Positions 1-11,190 of a DNA stretch of 64,000 nucleotides are shown here, one piece after another. A program made the position numbers and the translations under genes. The first letter of the stretch is position 1. Each line of letters starts with the position of its first letter. This stretch comes from Fagopyrum homotropicum. Taxonomy: Eukaryota > Streptophyta > Magnoliopsida > Caryophyllales > Polygonaceae. Under the pieces are notes generated by a model that saw only the letters and a program-made list of their open reading frames with translations, had not been told where the DNA came from and ran no database searches. Location: NCBI GenBank assembly GCA_033239125.1, contig BSWB01000008.1:14786001-14850000 (forward strand), given 5' to 3'.

Positions 1-686
1 ATCCTCAGAAGGTGCAGCTAGACCCAGTAATGCTAGCTCGGTCTGAAAGCGGCTGATGGTATCTCCTATCGGCACATCCTCAAAGCCTGCCTCCACAAAG
101 TCCTACAGTTTCTCCCTCCTCAGTGAGGCAGGGCATAAACGCTTGCTAATCATACTTCTCATCTAATCGTAGCTAGTGGCTCGACCCCACATGGTCCTCC
201 ACCATTGGTGAGCTAGATCACGGAATAGAGTCTGAACTAACTCTATTCGTTTGTCCTCTAGGCATCTGATAGACTCAAGAGCTGAGTCCACATGCCCAAT
301 CCAAACATATGTCTCTAATCCCACCTTCCTAGAGAAAGGCGGTAGTCCTAATTGTTAGAATGCCTTCAACGAAGTGTCTGGTCAAGGCCCTCCATACTCC
401 TCTGGAGCTCTAACAGTCTCAACAACCCGTGTCGGCAGAACTGGCACCTGAGTAGCTCCCTTGGACATCTAAGAAGATACTTCATGTGCTGGCAGATCCG
501 GGGCACATCTACCCACTCTATCAGCCTCTTCCACTCGTCTGATGTATGCGTGGAACTCCGGTCCCCCTATAGAGACACGATCCGAGTCATTTGAGTGGGC
601 TCGTTCTCTCCCAAATCCACTGCTCCTCATCTCAGGAACGACACTCTCAGCAAACTCCTCATGAACATCCTACGCCACTGGTGGAT
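1..686 (-). pseudogene. Gag remnant of Tekay-like element D2 (part 1)
   Basis: Read on the minus strand, bases 120 to 1 encode a stretch with DFVEAGFEDVP and ELALLGLAAP, which matches the Gag of element D at 47690-47520 (DFLKAGFEDVP, EELSLLGSAAP). Gag forms the virus-like particle that packages element RNA. No long open frame survives; stops and small indels break it throughout, so this is a decayed copy. It begins outside the window, and its amino-terminal part continues after the inserted LTR at 2453. The family call rests on similarity to D and on the tRNA-Met type primer site and LTR that follow at 2817-2834. D2 and D are clearly diverged, so D2 is an older or different subfamily copy. 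Confidence 0.75.
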
Positions 687-1015
687 TGATAGCATGTATT
701 ATAGTCTATATTTTGGGACATGTTTAGACGTTTTATCTTCAATAATTTGCATGTTTGGATGTATATTATATGATTATATGGTTTTTTCATCTACCTTTAC
801 GAGAATCGAGGTCTACACCAAGTTTCGTTGTAATCGTAGGTAAAATGGCACATTTTGGATCGAAATGGAGCTAAGGAGCAAATGAGTCATAGGAGCTACA
901 TTCTGGAGCTTAAAAGAGAACTCAGGGAGCAAGGAATTAACAAAGAAGATTTACTTTGGACCAGATTTAAGAGATTTCACATTCAGCTGAGGTTCACCTC
1001 GGTCAGCTACAGTGT

Positions 1016-1031
1016 CACCTCGACCGAGGTG
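1016..1031. repeat. Palindromic motif A in the U3 of LTR A1
   Basis: CACCTCGACCGAGGTG has 7-bp complementary arms around AC. Half-copies lie on both sides (CACCTCGGTCAG near 995, CCCGACCGAGGCG near 1057), giving a small array about 190-260 bp upstream of the TATA box. The same array sits at the same place in A2, A3, A5, A6 and A0. A second single site (GACCGAGGTG) lies at about 1753-1762, downstream of the TATA box. Confidence 0.8.
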
Positions 1032-1249
1032 ATCTAGAGGAGCGCCCCGACCGAGGCGAACACCCTGGCGCGGCGAGATATATTTATTTGGTTGAGATCT
1101 TTTATTTTTGAAAGGAGAGATCTTATATTTTTGGGCTGGATTTGTGGAAAGAAGATCATATATTTGGGAGATCTATTTTAGAGATATGCATATATTTTAT
1201 TAGGATATTATCTTTTTAAGATATTATTATCTTTGGAAGATAATTCTTC

Positions 1250-1257
1250 TATATAAA
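1250..1257 (+). promoter_or_regulatory. TATA box of LTR A1
   Basis: TATATAAA followed by GGG, in the middle of the LTR, is the expected RNA polymerase II promoter at the U3/R boundary. The same string occurs at 24153-24160 in the A3 LTR. Confidence 0.6.
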
Positions 1258-1846
1258 GGGTTGGATTTTCCACAAGTTCAACCATGCTTGGAGGCAGAGA
1301 ATAACCAGCAAAGAGAGGATTTTCTGGAAGCTTTGAAGGAAGGAAGGAAGATTGAAGATCAATCAAGGAAGGATTAATAGTTCGGATATAGCTTTTGAGG
1401 GGATTTGTAAGACTTTCTTAGATTCACTTTTGTTTGATTGTCTTGTTGGATTTATGATCCAAGGAACGCTGATTTGTTTGATATTTGATTCAGTTATTGA
1501 AGCCTTGTTCTTAAGGTTTTTGTGTTCAAATATTCATTACCTTCTCATATTTTTTATTATTGTTATCATGATGATGAGTGGCTAATTTCTTTGTGCGATT
1601 CTAGGGTAATTGGGTGAATGTTGTGGGAAAGACGATGATAGAATAATCTTAATCCCAATAGGACCTTGAAAGCTCGAGTCTTTATCCTTAATCCTAGATT
1701 ACCTCGTTTAGTCGATGAACATCTAGGCTGGGGTGGAACTTGACTGACCGAGGTGACCTTTTCTGATCCGTAACTAAGAGTTAAGTGTTAGAGTTTGCCA
1801 AATCCTATTCTTATTACAACTTTCCTGGTTCAATGCAAGCCTAGGA

Positions 1847-2106
1847 TGAGACTTACCCGGTAATTCCTTAGTTTGTTTACCCAAGATCATAAGTGTAGGT
1901 AATAAAGGTTTATCCTTTATTGGGGTTTGAGTGTGCTTTCATTCCATCTTTGTGAGTTAGTCTGAGACTTACCCGGTAAAGGTTGATTCTATTCCCTTAG
2001 TTGGTGTGTTGGTTTGATATTATAATTCCTTTCCTTAGTACCTTGAGACTTACCCGGTAATAGGAGCTTTTGGTTTGGGATTAGTGAGTAGTGAGACTTA
2101 CCCGGT
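1847..2106 (+). repeat. Four interspersed copies of TGAGACTTACCCGGT
   Basis: Exact copies lie at 1847-1861, 1963-1977, 2044-2058 and 2092-2106, in the downstream half of the A-family LTR. Spacing is irregular (48 to 116 bp between starts), so this is not a simple tandem array. The same four copies, inverted, are at 39065-39323 in A5 and also occur in A0, A3 and A6. One A3 copy has decayed to ACCCGTT (near 32665). Function unknown. Confidence 0.85.
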
Positions 2107-2452
2107 GATCTATTACATTTTAGAAATACCTTCCCTTTGCAAAATCTCAACTTTGTCCGCTTATCTTGAGATCTTGAGTTGGAACCACAACTAGATGCTT
2201 TAATCCCTAGAATTTGCAAATTTCCTTTAATTGACCTTATTATCATCTTTTTGATTGCTTTAATCGCTTTCGTGGTTATTAGTTGCATTGACTACCTATA
2301 CTTGCTTTGTTTCACCTAAGTCCCTGAGATCGACACCCCGGAATTCTTGCTTTTACTATAATTGATCCGTACACTGCGGGTTCGCATCCTTGGTTTAAGC
2401 TTTTTTCTTGGGATATAAATTTAAAGCTTGCACACACCGTTTGGAGCGAACA

Positions 2453-2816
2453 AGGATCAGCAGCGGGAACTGATCTCTACCCTATCACTCCCGGAGGAAG
2501 ATGGTGGTCTGCCTCTACCCGGCCCACAACAGAAGTTGCTCTAGTCCAATCCATTTGCAGGGTATGCACACCTAACTTCTAAGGCTATATATATATATAA
2601 CACATCCACATGCAATCCATAATACATATATATACATATCTATACTTCTGAGATCCACGACAAAGGTGACGACTCCCCATACATTCTATCCCAAAACACT
2701 GTATACACAACTTTTAAAACCAAAAATCCTTTGAAAATTTCACACCCCTTTCGGCTTTCGTTTATTCATCTACCGACCTTTATTGCAGATTGCAAGTGCT
2801 ATTGTAGTCAACCTAA
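2453..2816 (-). pseudogene. D2 gag amino-terminal remnant and leader
   Basis: This is the continuation of the 1-686 remnant beyond solo LTR A1. Minus-strand translation of about 2550-2460 gives a Gly/Arg/Pro-rich stretch (GRVEADHHLPPG) that lines up with the Gag amino terminus of D (GRGEGRPPLPLG). From about 2575 to 2816 no coding is visible. The stretch holds an AT repeat near 2588-2600 and leader sequence up to the primer-binding site. Confidence 0.6.
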
Positions 2817-2829
2817 GGATCTGATACCA
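2817..2829 (-). promoter_or_regulatory. Primer-binding site of D2 (tRNA-iMet type)
   Basis: The minus strand reads TGGTATCAGATCC, close to the canonical TGGTATCAGAGCC complementary to the 3' end of initiator tRNA-Met. It sits 4 bp from the LTR start at 2834, as expected for a minus-strand element. One internal difference (T for G) marks decay. Confidence 0.75.
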
Positions 2830-2833
2830 ACTA

Positions 2834-3178
2834 TGTAACACCCTGATTCCGCGGGACTCGGGGTGTCACATTGGGATGTGTTCTCACAGATGGATCTTGA
2901 TCATAGCGTTACAACAAGTTCATTGGACCTTACAACAAGACACCGACTAATATAAAGCAAATACAAAAAACGAGGTAACTGTATAACAAGAAGGTATGCA
3001 GAAACATAACCGAGTATAAAACCACAACAACAACATCAACATCTACAAAACATCCCCAGAAGCCCATGCCACCTAAGTGCGGAAGTCCTCGGCTAGTGAC
3101 CCTGCCGGATCACTCTGCAGCTCTCCTATCCCGCAAAGCATCTACAATACGGTATAAAGTTGTAAACTAACCATTCAT
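2834..3178 (-). mobile_element. Truncated 5' LTR of D2
   Basis: It starts TGTAACACCC next to the primer site, like the D LTRs at 38558 and 48692. It shares blocks such as TTGGACCTTACAAC and GCATCTACAA. Only about 345 bp remain before an abrupt switch, at about 3178-3182, to Athila B2 sequence. No TG...CA terminus or target duplication marks that junction, so a deletion or illegitimate recombination probably joined the two elements. Confidence 0.7.
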
Positions 3179-3452
3179 ATATATGGGAAGTGGCGGAAGA
3201 AGTGCTCCTGCCGGCGGTAGATCTCATCGTTACGGGACTGTTGAGTATCCATCCGGCTGCCAAATGAGGTCTCAAAGTTGGCTTGCCAAGCCAACTGCTA
3301 AGCCTCAAGCTGCTGCTCCTGGGCTGCCTACCAAGCATCTTGCCTCCGGTCAAAGTGGGTGGTCATGCTAGTGGCGAAGCAAGACTACCAAGCCAGCTAC
3401 TGCTCCAGCATGGTCCGTTGATACTCGGTCTGCCAGGCCTGATGCTGAGTGG

Positions 3453-4371
3453 TCAAGGCAGCCATCTGAGCCTGGAGGCAGGCCGCCTCGACACAAACGG
3501 ATCAGCCGGGATGTAGAGCTCGGAGAGCTCATCTCTAAATGGTAAAGTCCAAGGGAGGTAGGTGATGCGGCTTCCATCTGGAAAAGAAAGCCGAAAAAGG
3601 TTCTCCCCGTCCCGCTTGAGGAGCTTGCACCTTCGAAGCATACCTTCCATGTAGATTAGGACCGCCATCCCATCCTCAAAGTCCGAAAGGTCCATCACCT
3701 GTTCGGCAATCAAAGAGATCACCCCGCCGCCAACAATATCCCGTGGTTCGTTCTTCCTAATCCGCTTCAAAGTGGTAAGGAAGAGGAACGGCCAATCCGA
3801 CACCTTCTCACTCATCGGTAGGCAGGCATAGAGTAATGGAAGGTCCTTAAGAGCGACCATGTTCTCCTCATTGTGTCCACAAAAGACACTCATGAGGATC
3901 TTGAAGAGGAGTCTCAAGCAGGGGTGAGTGAGTTTGTTTGAATAATCACCCCCGGCATGAAACTCGGAGCCGGTGACTGCCTACCAAAACTCACAAAGGT
4001 CCGGGGTAGGAACGGGCTCCCATCAATTCTCGGAGGGGTTGAGAGTCACCCCCAAAGCCTCCTGCAGCTGGAGGTAGTCAAGTGTGTACTTCTTCTTGTT
4101 GAACTTGAAAGAAAGTCCAACACACACATGATCCTCCTTCTCCATGGTGAAGGTGGCGATGAACTGTCGGCTGAGCTCGGGATATGTTGGAGCACTCTTC
4201 TTAAGAAAGTCCCCGAGCCCAGCGTTGGTGAGGAAGGATCGCATGCTCTCTAACATGCCCAGCTAATGTCGGAATGTGCAAAAACCGAGTTGCATACACA
4301 ACCCGATCTTGCATAATCCCGTAACGGGTCTTCTCAATCTCGGACATATTGTATTTCCTTTGGGGTTCCAT
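3453..4371 (-). pseudogene. Env-like (ATHILA ORF-1 type) gene of B2
   Basis: This is homologous to the B1 gene at 7914-8948. The ATG at 4371 starts MEPQRKYNMSEIEK, followed by RVVYATRFLHIPTL, YTLDYLQLQEALGVTLNPSEN, and VFCGHNEENMVALKDLPLLY. A frameshift falls near 4256, and a TGA at about 4020 replaces the Trp codon found in B1 (SENWW). The family is the extra gene after pol in Athila elements (ATHILA ORF-1). It was named env-like by position, but no signal peptide or membrane helix is obvious here. The 3179-3452 stretch downstream is 3' untranslated B2 sequence. Confidence 0.75.
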
Positions 4372-5415
4372 TTCTTTCAAGTAATCAAGCAAAGGAATCA
4401 TAAAGTTCAGAAATTGTAGAAAGAGACGAACCCTCTATTGCTATTTTGGCAGGGGCGGATTTGAGATGCATAAGGGCGGTGAGGCGCAGGGGCGGGAGAA
4501 CAGGAGGGGGCGATTGTTCGCTCCAAAAGGTATGTGCAAGCTTTAAAATTTATAACCCAAGAAGTATGCTTGAACAATATGCGAACCCGCAGTGTACGGA
4601 TCAATTGTAATAAAAGCAAGAATTCCAAGGGTCGAACACAAGGACTATGGTGAAACAAAGCACGGAATCAGGTTGACAAATATGCTAATGACCACAAATT
4701 AAAGCAATCAAAGATGATATAAAGTCAGATAAAGGGAATGCGGATTCTAGGGATTAAAGCATCTAGTTGTGGTTCCGACTCAAGATCTCAAAAGATAACG
4801 CGGACAAAGCTGAGGTTTGGAAAGGGAAGGTGTTTCTAAGGTGGGAACAGATCACCGGGTAAGTCTCACTACTCACTATCCCAAACTAAAAACTCCTATT
4901 ACCGGGTAAGTCTCAAGGTACTAAGGAAAGGAACTATAATCTCAAACCAACACACCACCCAAGGGAATAGAATCAACCTTTACCGGGTAAGTCTCAGGCT
5001 AACTCACAAGGTTGGGATGAAAGCACACTCAAACCCCAATAAAGGATAAACCTTTATTACCTACACTCATGATCTTAGGTAAACAAACAAAGGAATCACC
5101 GGGTAAGTCTCATCCTAGGCTTGCATTGAACCAGGAAAGGCGTAACAAGGATAGGATTTGGCAAACTTAAACTCATATAAGTTTCAGGAAAGGTTCACCT
5201 CTTTCAGTTATATTCCATCCCGGCCGAGATGTTCAGTGACTGACCGAGGTGTTCTGCGGTGAAGGTAAAGACTCGAGCTTTCAGGGTCTTGCTGGAGTTA
5301 AGATCATTCTATTATCGTCTTTCCCACAACTTTCAGCCAATCACCCTAGAATCGCATAAAGAAACTTAGCCAACATTCATCATGATAACAATAATCAAAT
5401 TAATAGGAAAGGAAT

Positions 5416-6931
5416 TGACCGAAGGTATTTCTGTTGTCGTCTATACCCAATCAAAAGTAAATCCCGACTTAGCACTAAGAACAAGTATAATGATTAAGTA
5501 AGGGTCGAACCCAAGAGATTTAAGGTGTTTTAGATGCAATTATCGATTATATTAACAAGTGACACAAAGGGGGGTTTTGGTTGAATTGATGCACAAAAAC
5601 TTATAAAAACGATTAATGCGACAAGTAAGACAATAATGGATGAATATACACTAGGTTGATTCTAAGCATGCAATTGCTACTTTGGTGAGTTCCTTTTACA
5701 AGTTTCCAAGTAATCTCCCGTCTCGATCGTATATATGTGTTGATCCAACTGGCATCAACACAACTTAACCTATTAAAGTTCTGTAAACCTACAAGAACAA
5801 ATAAAAGGTTAGCTTTCAAACAAAGACTAAGGGATATAAAGAGAGGATTAAAACTATTAAACTTATCTTTATATTTGTGTTCCTTTCCTTTAAGTAATCA
5901 CAACCCGTTATTAATTAAAGTTGCTACTAGATTAAAGACCCGAACCCGGAACCTATTAATCCTAGTTGTTTGCATGCACTTTAGAACCGAAGGTGATCAA
6001 TCTCAAGCAATAGTAAACATGCAATTAGACAATGGAGATCAAGGAAACACAAAGTATTACTGAATGAAAACTTAGATTAAAAGGAACTTACAACCAAGGT
6101 AACAATGCAGCTTTAAACCAACTCAATGTAGCAAGGGAGTTAGCAACTGATTACAATGGAAAACTCAAGTCTAAAATGAATTTTATCAGGAAAAGCATGG
6201 ATGTAACTAGCAATCAGCCATCGACTATTTATACTACCAAAAGACACTTAATTAGGAGTAAATAGCCGGCCTAAAACAGCCACCTTAAATGCCATAAAGG
6301 TAGTGTAAACAGCCGGAGTAAAGCTTCTGGCGTTAAACCGCAGGGGAGGCCTTCAGGAACCGCAGGGACGGTTTAGGCAGAATCGGTTGATCTTCTTCAG
6401 AGCCGTTGGGCGGCTACACAATTCCGCTGGGGCGGATCTTTAATGCACTTCAATGTCTGACCTTTCGTCTTCCTTCCGTTTCAAATGTCAAGCCGCCGGG
6501 GCATCCCTATGTCGACGCAGGGGCGTCGACATAGCCTCTTCGTCTTCCAGCTCCCAGGTTGGGGCGCAGGCAAGGGCGCAGTGGGAGACGCAGGGGAGTT
6601 GGTCTTCGTATATTCAAGGAAGGTCACCGCAGGGGCGCCAAGGAGTGGCGCAGGGGCGGTGACACACTTCATGGCCGGCGCTGGTGAAGGCGCTGGGAGC
6701 GTTCTAGTGAAAATGTCATCTGTAGGGGCGGTTGCAAGGACCCGCAGGGGCGGTGAGGCAACAGAAGCTTTGCTTCATGATCGATCTTCACTCCTAAGGG
6801 CTTATGATTCCTTCTTTAGCTTCTTTTGATCTTCTTCTTCTGGACCAAGGAGTTAGTAGCATAAACCGACACTAATGCAATAAAAAGACTCTAAAAACTA
6901 CCCTAGTTGATAGTGATTCCATCACCTATCA
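5416..6931 (-). repeat. 3' LTR of B1
   Basis: TGACCGAAGG...CACCTATCA, 1516 bp, pairs with 15347-16878 with scattered substitutions, so the insertion is not recent. The upstream-of-TATA part (about 6336-6760) is packed with motif B copies, including the perfect 12-bp-arm palindrome at 6507-6534. An antisense 114-codon open frame overlaps this part but is not supported as a gene. Confidence 0.92.
6507..6534. repeat. Motif B hairpin with 12-bp perfect arms
   Basis: Left arm CTATGTCGACGC (6507-6518), loop AGGG (6519-6522), right arm GCGTCGACATAG (6523-6534). The partner copy in the other LTR (16454-16481) differs by one base in the right arm. It is the longest stem among the B motif copies, and its arms differ from those of the other copies. 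Confidence 0.9.
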
Positions 6932-6947
6932 AACTCCCCCATACTTA
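6932..6947 (-). promoter_or_regulatory. Polypurine tract of B1
   Basis: On the minus strand AAGTATGGGGGAGTTT runs directly into the LTR start TGATAGGTGATGG. This is the expected plus-strand DNA priming site. Confidence 0.85.
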
Positions 6948-7913
6948 GACCTTTTACTCGTCCCGAGTAAAATCAATGTCATCAACTAGACTCAAAGGCC
7001 TCAGGAAGCATGAATAAGCAAAAATATAATGGAAAACAAGAGAAAAGCCAAGAAAGAAAGAAAGAAAAGAGAGAAAATGTGAGAAAGAGAAATACTACCA
7101 TCCTTATCGCTCCAACAGTGGCCTACCCGGATAACCTCCTTATGACTCCCCTTCTTATGTAGCCAAAACGCCGGAAGGGAAACCTACACTCGGTGTCGCT
7201 CATCTTGCCAAGGCGCCCTTTCGGGTTTTCACCTTGCCACTCTTCTTCTTTTCTCACTTAAACTCACATCCCTCAAGTCCAATTTCGCACCAACCTTTGG
7301 TTGGTTGGACTACCTTCTTTTTACCTAAACCGCCCTTTCGGGTTTTCGGTTTATCCAAGGATTTTCATGCCTTTTTCCTTTTTTTGTTTCACTTCTTTGG
7401 CTTTTTTCTTTTTTCTTTTTATTTTTTATATATTTTTTTTATGAAACTGAATTCAACAATGCAAAACAAATGCCAAAAACAACTCAATACACTGTACAAG
7501 CAATGATATGTCCCTCCCCATACTTGAAGTACACTTTGTCCTCAAAGTGGAAATGAGTCAAAGATAAATGTGGGAGAAGGGAAAGAAATGTACCCCTCAC
7601 TGGGGTGGTCCGTATGGACCACCCGGACCCTCCTCCGGTGGATAAGGGAAGTGACGGAAGAAGTGCTCCTGGCGGCGGTAGATGTATTCAATGCGGTCCT
7701 GCTGGGCGGACATTTGGCAACCAAAAGAGGTCTCAAAAATGGCCTGCCAAGCCAGCTGCTGAGCCTCCAGCTGCTGCTGCTGGGCTGCTTACCAGGTCTC
7801 TTGCCTCTGGTCGAAGTGTGAGGTCATGGAGGTGGCAAAACTGTCCTACCAGCTCTGCTACTGCTCCAGCATAGTCCGCTGGTAATCGGACTACCATGTC
7901 CGGTGCTGGGTCG
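6948..7913 (-). other. B1 3' untranslated region between env-like gene and LTR
   Basis: No coding is seen. Contents include an A/G-rich block near 7018-7090, two copies of GCCCTTTCGGGTTTTC (7215-7230 and 7332-7347), and a T-rich tract at 7370-7440. The untranslated tail of A6 (61404-62869) contains related wording (TCTTGCCAAGG here versus GGGCAAGACACAAACACC there), so this region may be an ancient shared part of Athila 3' tails. Confidence 0.6.
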
Positions 7914-8948
7914 TCATAGCCGCCATCTGAGCCTGAAGGCTCGCAAGGGCCGGGTCCTCCTCTGGTGCCCCCGTGGGCATTTCCTCGTCATCCGGGATTG
8001 GCAGGTGCTCCTCCTGATGGGCCCGGCTGGAGCTGGCAGCATGCCTCTCCACAATGGCACTAGTGGCCTCCTTGGCACGAAAGGATCCACCGGAATGTAG
8101 AGCTCGGAGAGCTCACCTCTGAAAGGTAAAGGCCGGGGGAGGTAGGTGAGGTGGCTCCCATCTGCAAGGGAGATCCAAAATAGGCTCTCCCCGTCCCGCC
8201 GGAGGAGCTTGCACCTCCTAAGCATCCCCTCAGTGTAGAGAGGAGCCGCCATCCCATCCTCTAACTCAGACAGGTCCATCACTTGTGAGGCGATCAAAGA
8301 GATCACCCCACCGCCGACAATATCCCTCGGCTCGTCCCTCCTGATCCGCTTCAAAGCGGCAAGGAAGAGAGATGGCCAATCCATCACCTTCTTGCTCTGT
8401 GGAAGGCATGAGTAGAGTAGTGGGAGGTCCTTAAGAGCAACCTTATTTTCCTCTTTGTGTCCACAAAAGACACTTATGAGGATCTTGGAAATCAACCTCA
8501 AACTGGGGTGAGTGAGTTTGTTGGAGTACTCACTCCCAGCATGGAACTCCAACCCGGTAGCTGCTTGCCAGAACTCGCACAGGTCTGGGGCCGGGAATGG
8601 ATCCCACCAGTTCTCTGAGGGGTTTAGAGTCACCCCAAAAGCTTCCCTTAGATCGGCGTAGTCGAGAGTGTATTTCACCTTGTTGAACTTGAAGGTGAAG
8701 CCGATACACACGTGGTCCTCCTTCTACATTGTGAAAGTGGAGATAAACTGTCTGCTGAGCTCCGGATATTTCGGAGCACTCTTCTGGAGGAAGTCTCCGA
8801 ACCCAGCATTCGCCAAAAACGTTTGCATGCTCAGTTTTTTCAAAGTCGGGATATGCAAAAATCGAGTTGCATACACAACTCGATCCTGCACAATCTGATA
8901 ACGCTTCTTCCCTGCTTCGGTCATCTTGTATTTCCTTGGAGCTTCCAT
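7914..8948 (-). pseudogene. Env-like (ATHILA ORF-1 type) gene of B1
   Basis: The ATG at 8948 (MEAPRKYKMTEAGKKRY) opens a frame of about 344 codons ending at 7914, broken by a single TAG at about 8712-8714 where B2 has a Glu codon. Conserved blocks in order are RVVYATRFLHIPTLKKL, YPELSRQFISTFTM, GFTFKFNKVKYTLDY, VFCGHKEENKVALKDLPLLY, and EPRDIVGGGVISLIASQVMDL. It is the post-pol gene of Athila elements; function is unknown, and no clear membrane segment or signal peptide is visible. It would be expressed from a spliced or subgenomic RNA, which cannot be seen here. A longer upstream open frame (to 9272) runs into spacer sequence, so the ATG matching B2 was preferred. Confidence 0.8.
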
Positions 8949-9796
8949 TCTTAAAAGTATTTGAAGCAAAGGATTAACAAATGTTGAAATGAGGAAAAGA
9001 AAACGACCTTTCTGTTGTGATTTCCGCAGGGGCGGGTGTGCAGGCGTAGGGGCGGTGAGGCCCAGGGGTGGATGCTTGTAGCCGCAGGTACGGGAGAAGT
9101 GCAGAGGCGATTTCTGAGGAGCAATGAAGAGGGTGTTGCTAAGGTTGCTCCGTTGACGTCCTTGGTGGTATAGCCTCGCCGGTGATGTAGTTGGAGTGGA
9201 ATGTTTGAAGTGGGTGAGGAGGAAGGCCGTAGGGTTGTGAGAGAGCACGGGGGTGGTGGGAGAAGGAGGCACTGGGGCGTTTCGATTGGTGGCTAGCTGT
9301 CGGAGGCGGCGCAGGGGCGTCGGCGAGATTGTTTTTGGGCAGAGGGCACAAGGGCGATGAGGGTGTTTATGAATGAGGGGAGTTTGGAGGGTTTGTGTTT
9401 GGTGAAGAAGGTTGGTGGGTGGTGCGTGGTAGGTGTAGGCATTTTTCGAGATCCTTTTTCTTTTCTTTTTTGGGTAAACCCGCAGGGGCGGGGGTTTGAC
9501 ACCGCAGGGGCGGCGACAAGGGAGAACGGCACGCAGGCCCAGCGCCGGGGGCGGCGCTGGAAATTTGTGTCAAGGATGGCCGCCGCAGGGGCATGGGGAT
9601 GTCACCTCGGGGGCGGTGACAGGCGTGTTGTAGGTGCAGGCCCAGCGCCGGGGGCGGCGCTGGCCTGAGTGTCACCGCTGGGGCGGGAAACAAAACCGCA
9701 AGGGCGGATTCCTTAACAGAAACTCCTCTTTTTATTCCTTCGGGTTGCCTCCTGAGAAGCGCCTTTGTGTTACGTCGTTGGCTTGACGTAAGATCT
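8949..9796 (-). other. B1 pol-env spacer rich in motif B
   Basis: This non-coding interval between integrase and the env-like gene contains about a dozen motif B copies between 9020 and 9715. Examples are ACCGCAGGGGCGGCG near 9510, paired arms CCAGCGCC/GGCGCTGG at 9539-9560 and again at 9642-9663, and TGTCACC/GGTGACA at 9600-9621. The end nearest pol (9722-9770) carries a block (CTTCGGGTTGCCTCC) also found in B2 at 18338, which resembles the GGGAGGCAACCCAAG block after A3 and A4 pol. Open frames in this interval are by-products of high GC content. Confidence 0.7.
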
Positions 9797-11110
9797 CTAC
9801 TTCTCTGACTGTTCCTCCTCTAGTACCATCTCGTCAATCGGATTGTTCTTGACATCTTCAAGGTAAAGCTTTAGCCTTTGTCCGTTCACCTTAAACACCT
9901 TGTGCGTTTGGGGGTCATAGAGATCCACAACCCCGTGAAGGTATACTTCTGCTACTATGAACGGCCCTGTCCATCTTGAATGCAGTTTACCTACAAAGAG
10001 TTTCAAACGGGATTGAAAGAGAAGTACCTTATTACCTACCTTGAAGTCCTTCCGGAGGATGTTCCGGTCATGCCATGCTTTGGTCTTTTCTTTGTATGTG
10101 GTAGCATGGCCATATGCATCTAGCCTTAGTTCCTCCAACTCTTGCAATTGGAGCTTCTGGAATTCTCCCACTTCTTCTATGTTCATGTTGCACTTCTTTA
10201 CCGCCCACCAAACTTTGTGCTCTAACTCCACCGGTAGGTGGCAAGCTTTCCCAAACACGAGCCTAAAAGGGGACATTCTGATGGGAGTTTTGTAGGCTGT
10301 CCGATATGCCCATAGGGCGTCATTTAGCCTTGCACTCCAATCCTTCCGCCCTGGAGAAACCGTCTTTTCAAGGATGGTCTTTATTTCCCGGTTGGACACC
10401 TCAGCTTGGCCGTTTGTTTGTGGATGATAAGCTGTTGATACTCTTTGGTGAACATGGTACTTCTTAAGGAGAGCCGTGATCGTCTTGTTGCAAAAATGGA
10501 TACCCCTATCACTGATTAAGGCTTTTGGGATTCCAAATCTTGCAAAGATATTTTTCTTCAAAAAAGCTGCAACTACTTTTGAATCGTCAATTTTGGTGGC
10601 CTTTGCTTCCACCCACTTGGAAACATAGTCCACCGCAAGCAAAATATATGTGTTCTCGAATGAAGTAGGAAACGGCCCCATGAAATCAATTCCCCAAACA
10701 TAGAATATTTCACAAAATAAAGGGCGTTTCATGTCTCCTTGAAAGATTTCCTATCCTTTGGCATCTATCACACACTTTACAAAACGCAAAAGTGTCTTGA
10801 AAAATGTGTGGCCAAAAGAAACCGGCATCCAAAACTTTTCTTGCAGTTTGGTTTGCTCCAAAGTGCCCTCCATATGCTTCAGAATGACAGAAAGTTAGGA
10901 CGGATTGTACCTCATTGTCCGGAATGCAACGCCAGATCACTTGGTCACTACAATGCTTCCAAAGGTAAGGATCGTCCCAAACGTAGTGTCGAGCTTCAGC
11001 TTTTACTTTCTCTCGTTGTGCCTTGGTGAAGTCTGGAGGGTACTCCTTCCTGACAATGAAATTCCCAATGTCATCAAACCAAGGCTTAAAAGATTAAAGC
11101 TTAAGACAAA
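9797..11110 (-). pseudogene. Integrase of B1
   Basis: The enzyme inserts element DNA into chromosomes. Bases 10940-10710 encode the zinc-binding domain (CHSEAYGGHFGANQ, then CDRCQRIGN). The catalytic core follows at 10732-9797 in another frame, with the triad visible as Asp in WGIDFMGPF, Asp in ISDRG and Glu in QAEVSNRE. The carboxy-terminal part contains FKVGNKVLLFQSRLKLF and RWTGPF and ends at a stop at 9797. One frameshift lies near 10710-10732. The segment toward RNase H (10941-11110) is homologous to B2 19699-19480 but out of frame. No chromodomain is present, as usual in Athila. Confidence 0.85.
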
Positions 11111-11125
11111 CCTCTGTCGATAATT

Positions 11126-11190
11126 CCGCAGGGGCGCCTAGACTGAGCCGCAGGGGCGGCTGGTGTGAGGCGCGGGGGCGGTTTCACAAT
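11126..11190. repeat. Motif B array at the RNase H/integrase junction
   Basis: Three copies occur in 65 bp: CCGCAGGGGCG, then perfect AGCCGC-AGGG-GCGGCT at 11146-11161, then GCGCGGGGGCGG. The array overlaps the end of the RNase H frame. B2 has the equivalent array at about 19735-19806. Confidence 0.8.

Larger units (their letters stand above)
687..2452 (+). mobile_element. Solo LTR A1 of Athila family A
   Basis: The 1766-bp LTR begins TGATAGCATG and ends GGAGCGAACA. It is flanked by near-identical 5-bp target duplications, TGGAT at 682-686 and AGGAT at 2453-2457. After its right end the D2 gag resumes at once, with no primer site, so this is a solo LTR left by recombination between the two LTRs of an element. 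It matches the left LTR of A3 (23594-33060) and, inverted, A0, A5 and A6. Visible inside are a TATA box (1250-1257), lineage motif copies at 992-1067 and 1755-1762, and four copies of TGAGACTTACCCGGT. Short open frames inside it are not considered genes. Confidence 0.93.

Noticed and set aside
855..1037. Open frame in the A-family LTR, also at 22661-22987
   Set aside because: It lies in U3 upstream of the TATA box, differs in length between LTR copies and ends at motif A. No protein family signature.
2588..2600. Short AT repeat as a possible promoter
   Set aside because: A simple TA microsatellite in a decayed leader. No other promoter element nearby.
6485..6829. 114-codon plus-strand open frame in the B1 3' LTR, repeated at 16432-16776 in the 5' LTR
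   Set aside because: It is antisense to the element and kept only because the two LTRs are copies. Its translation is that of motif B copies (Gly/Ala/Arg-rich), with no homology I recognise.
9293..9693. Overlapping open frames of 80-110 codons on both strands in the B1 spacer
   Set aside because: High GC content and motif B repeats make stop codons rare. Frames on both strands are of similar length and none matches a known protein.
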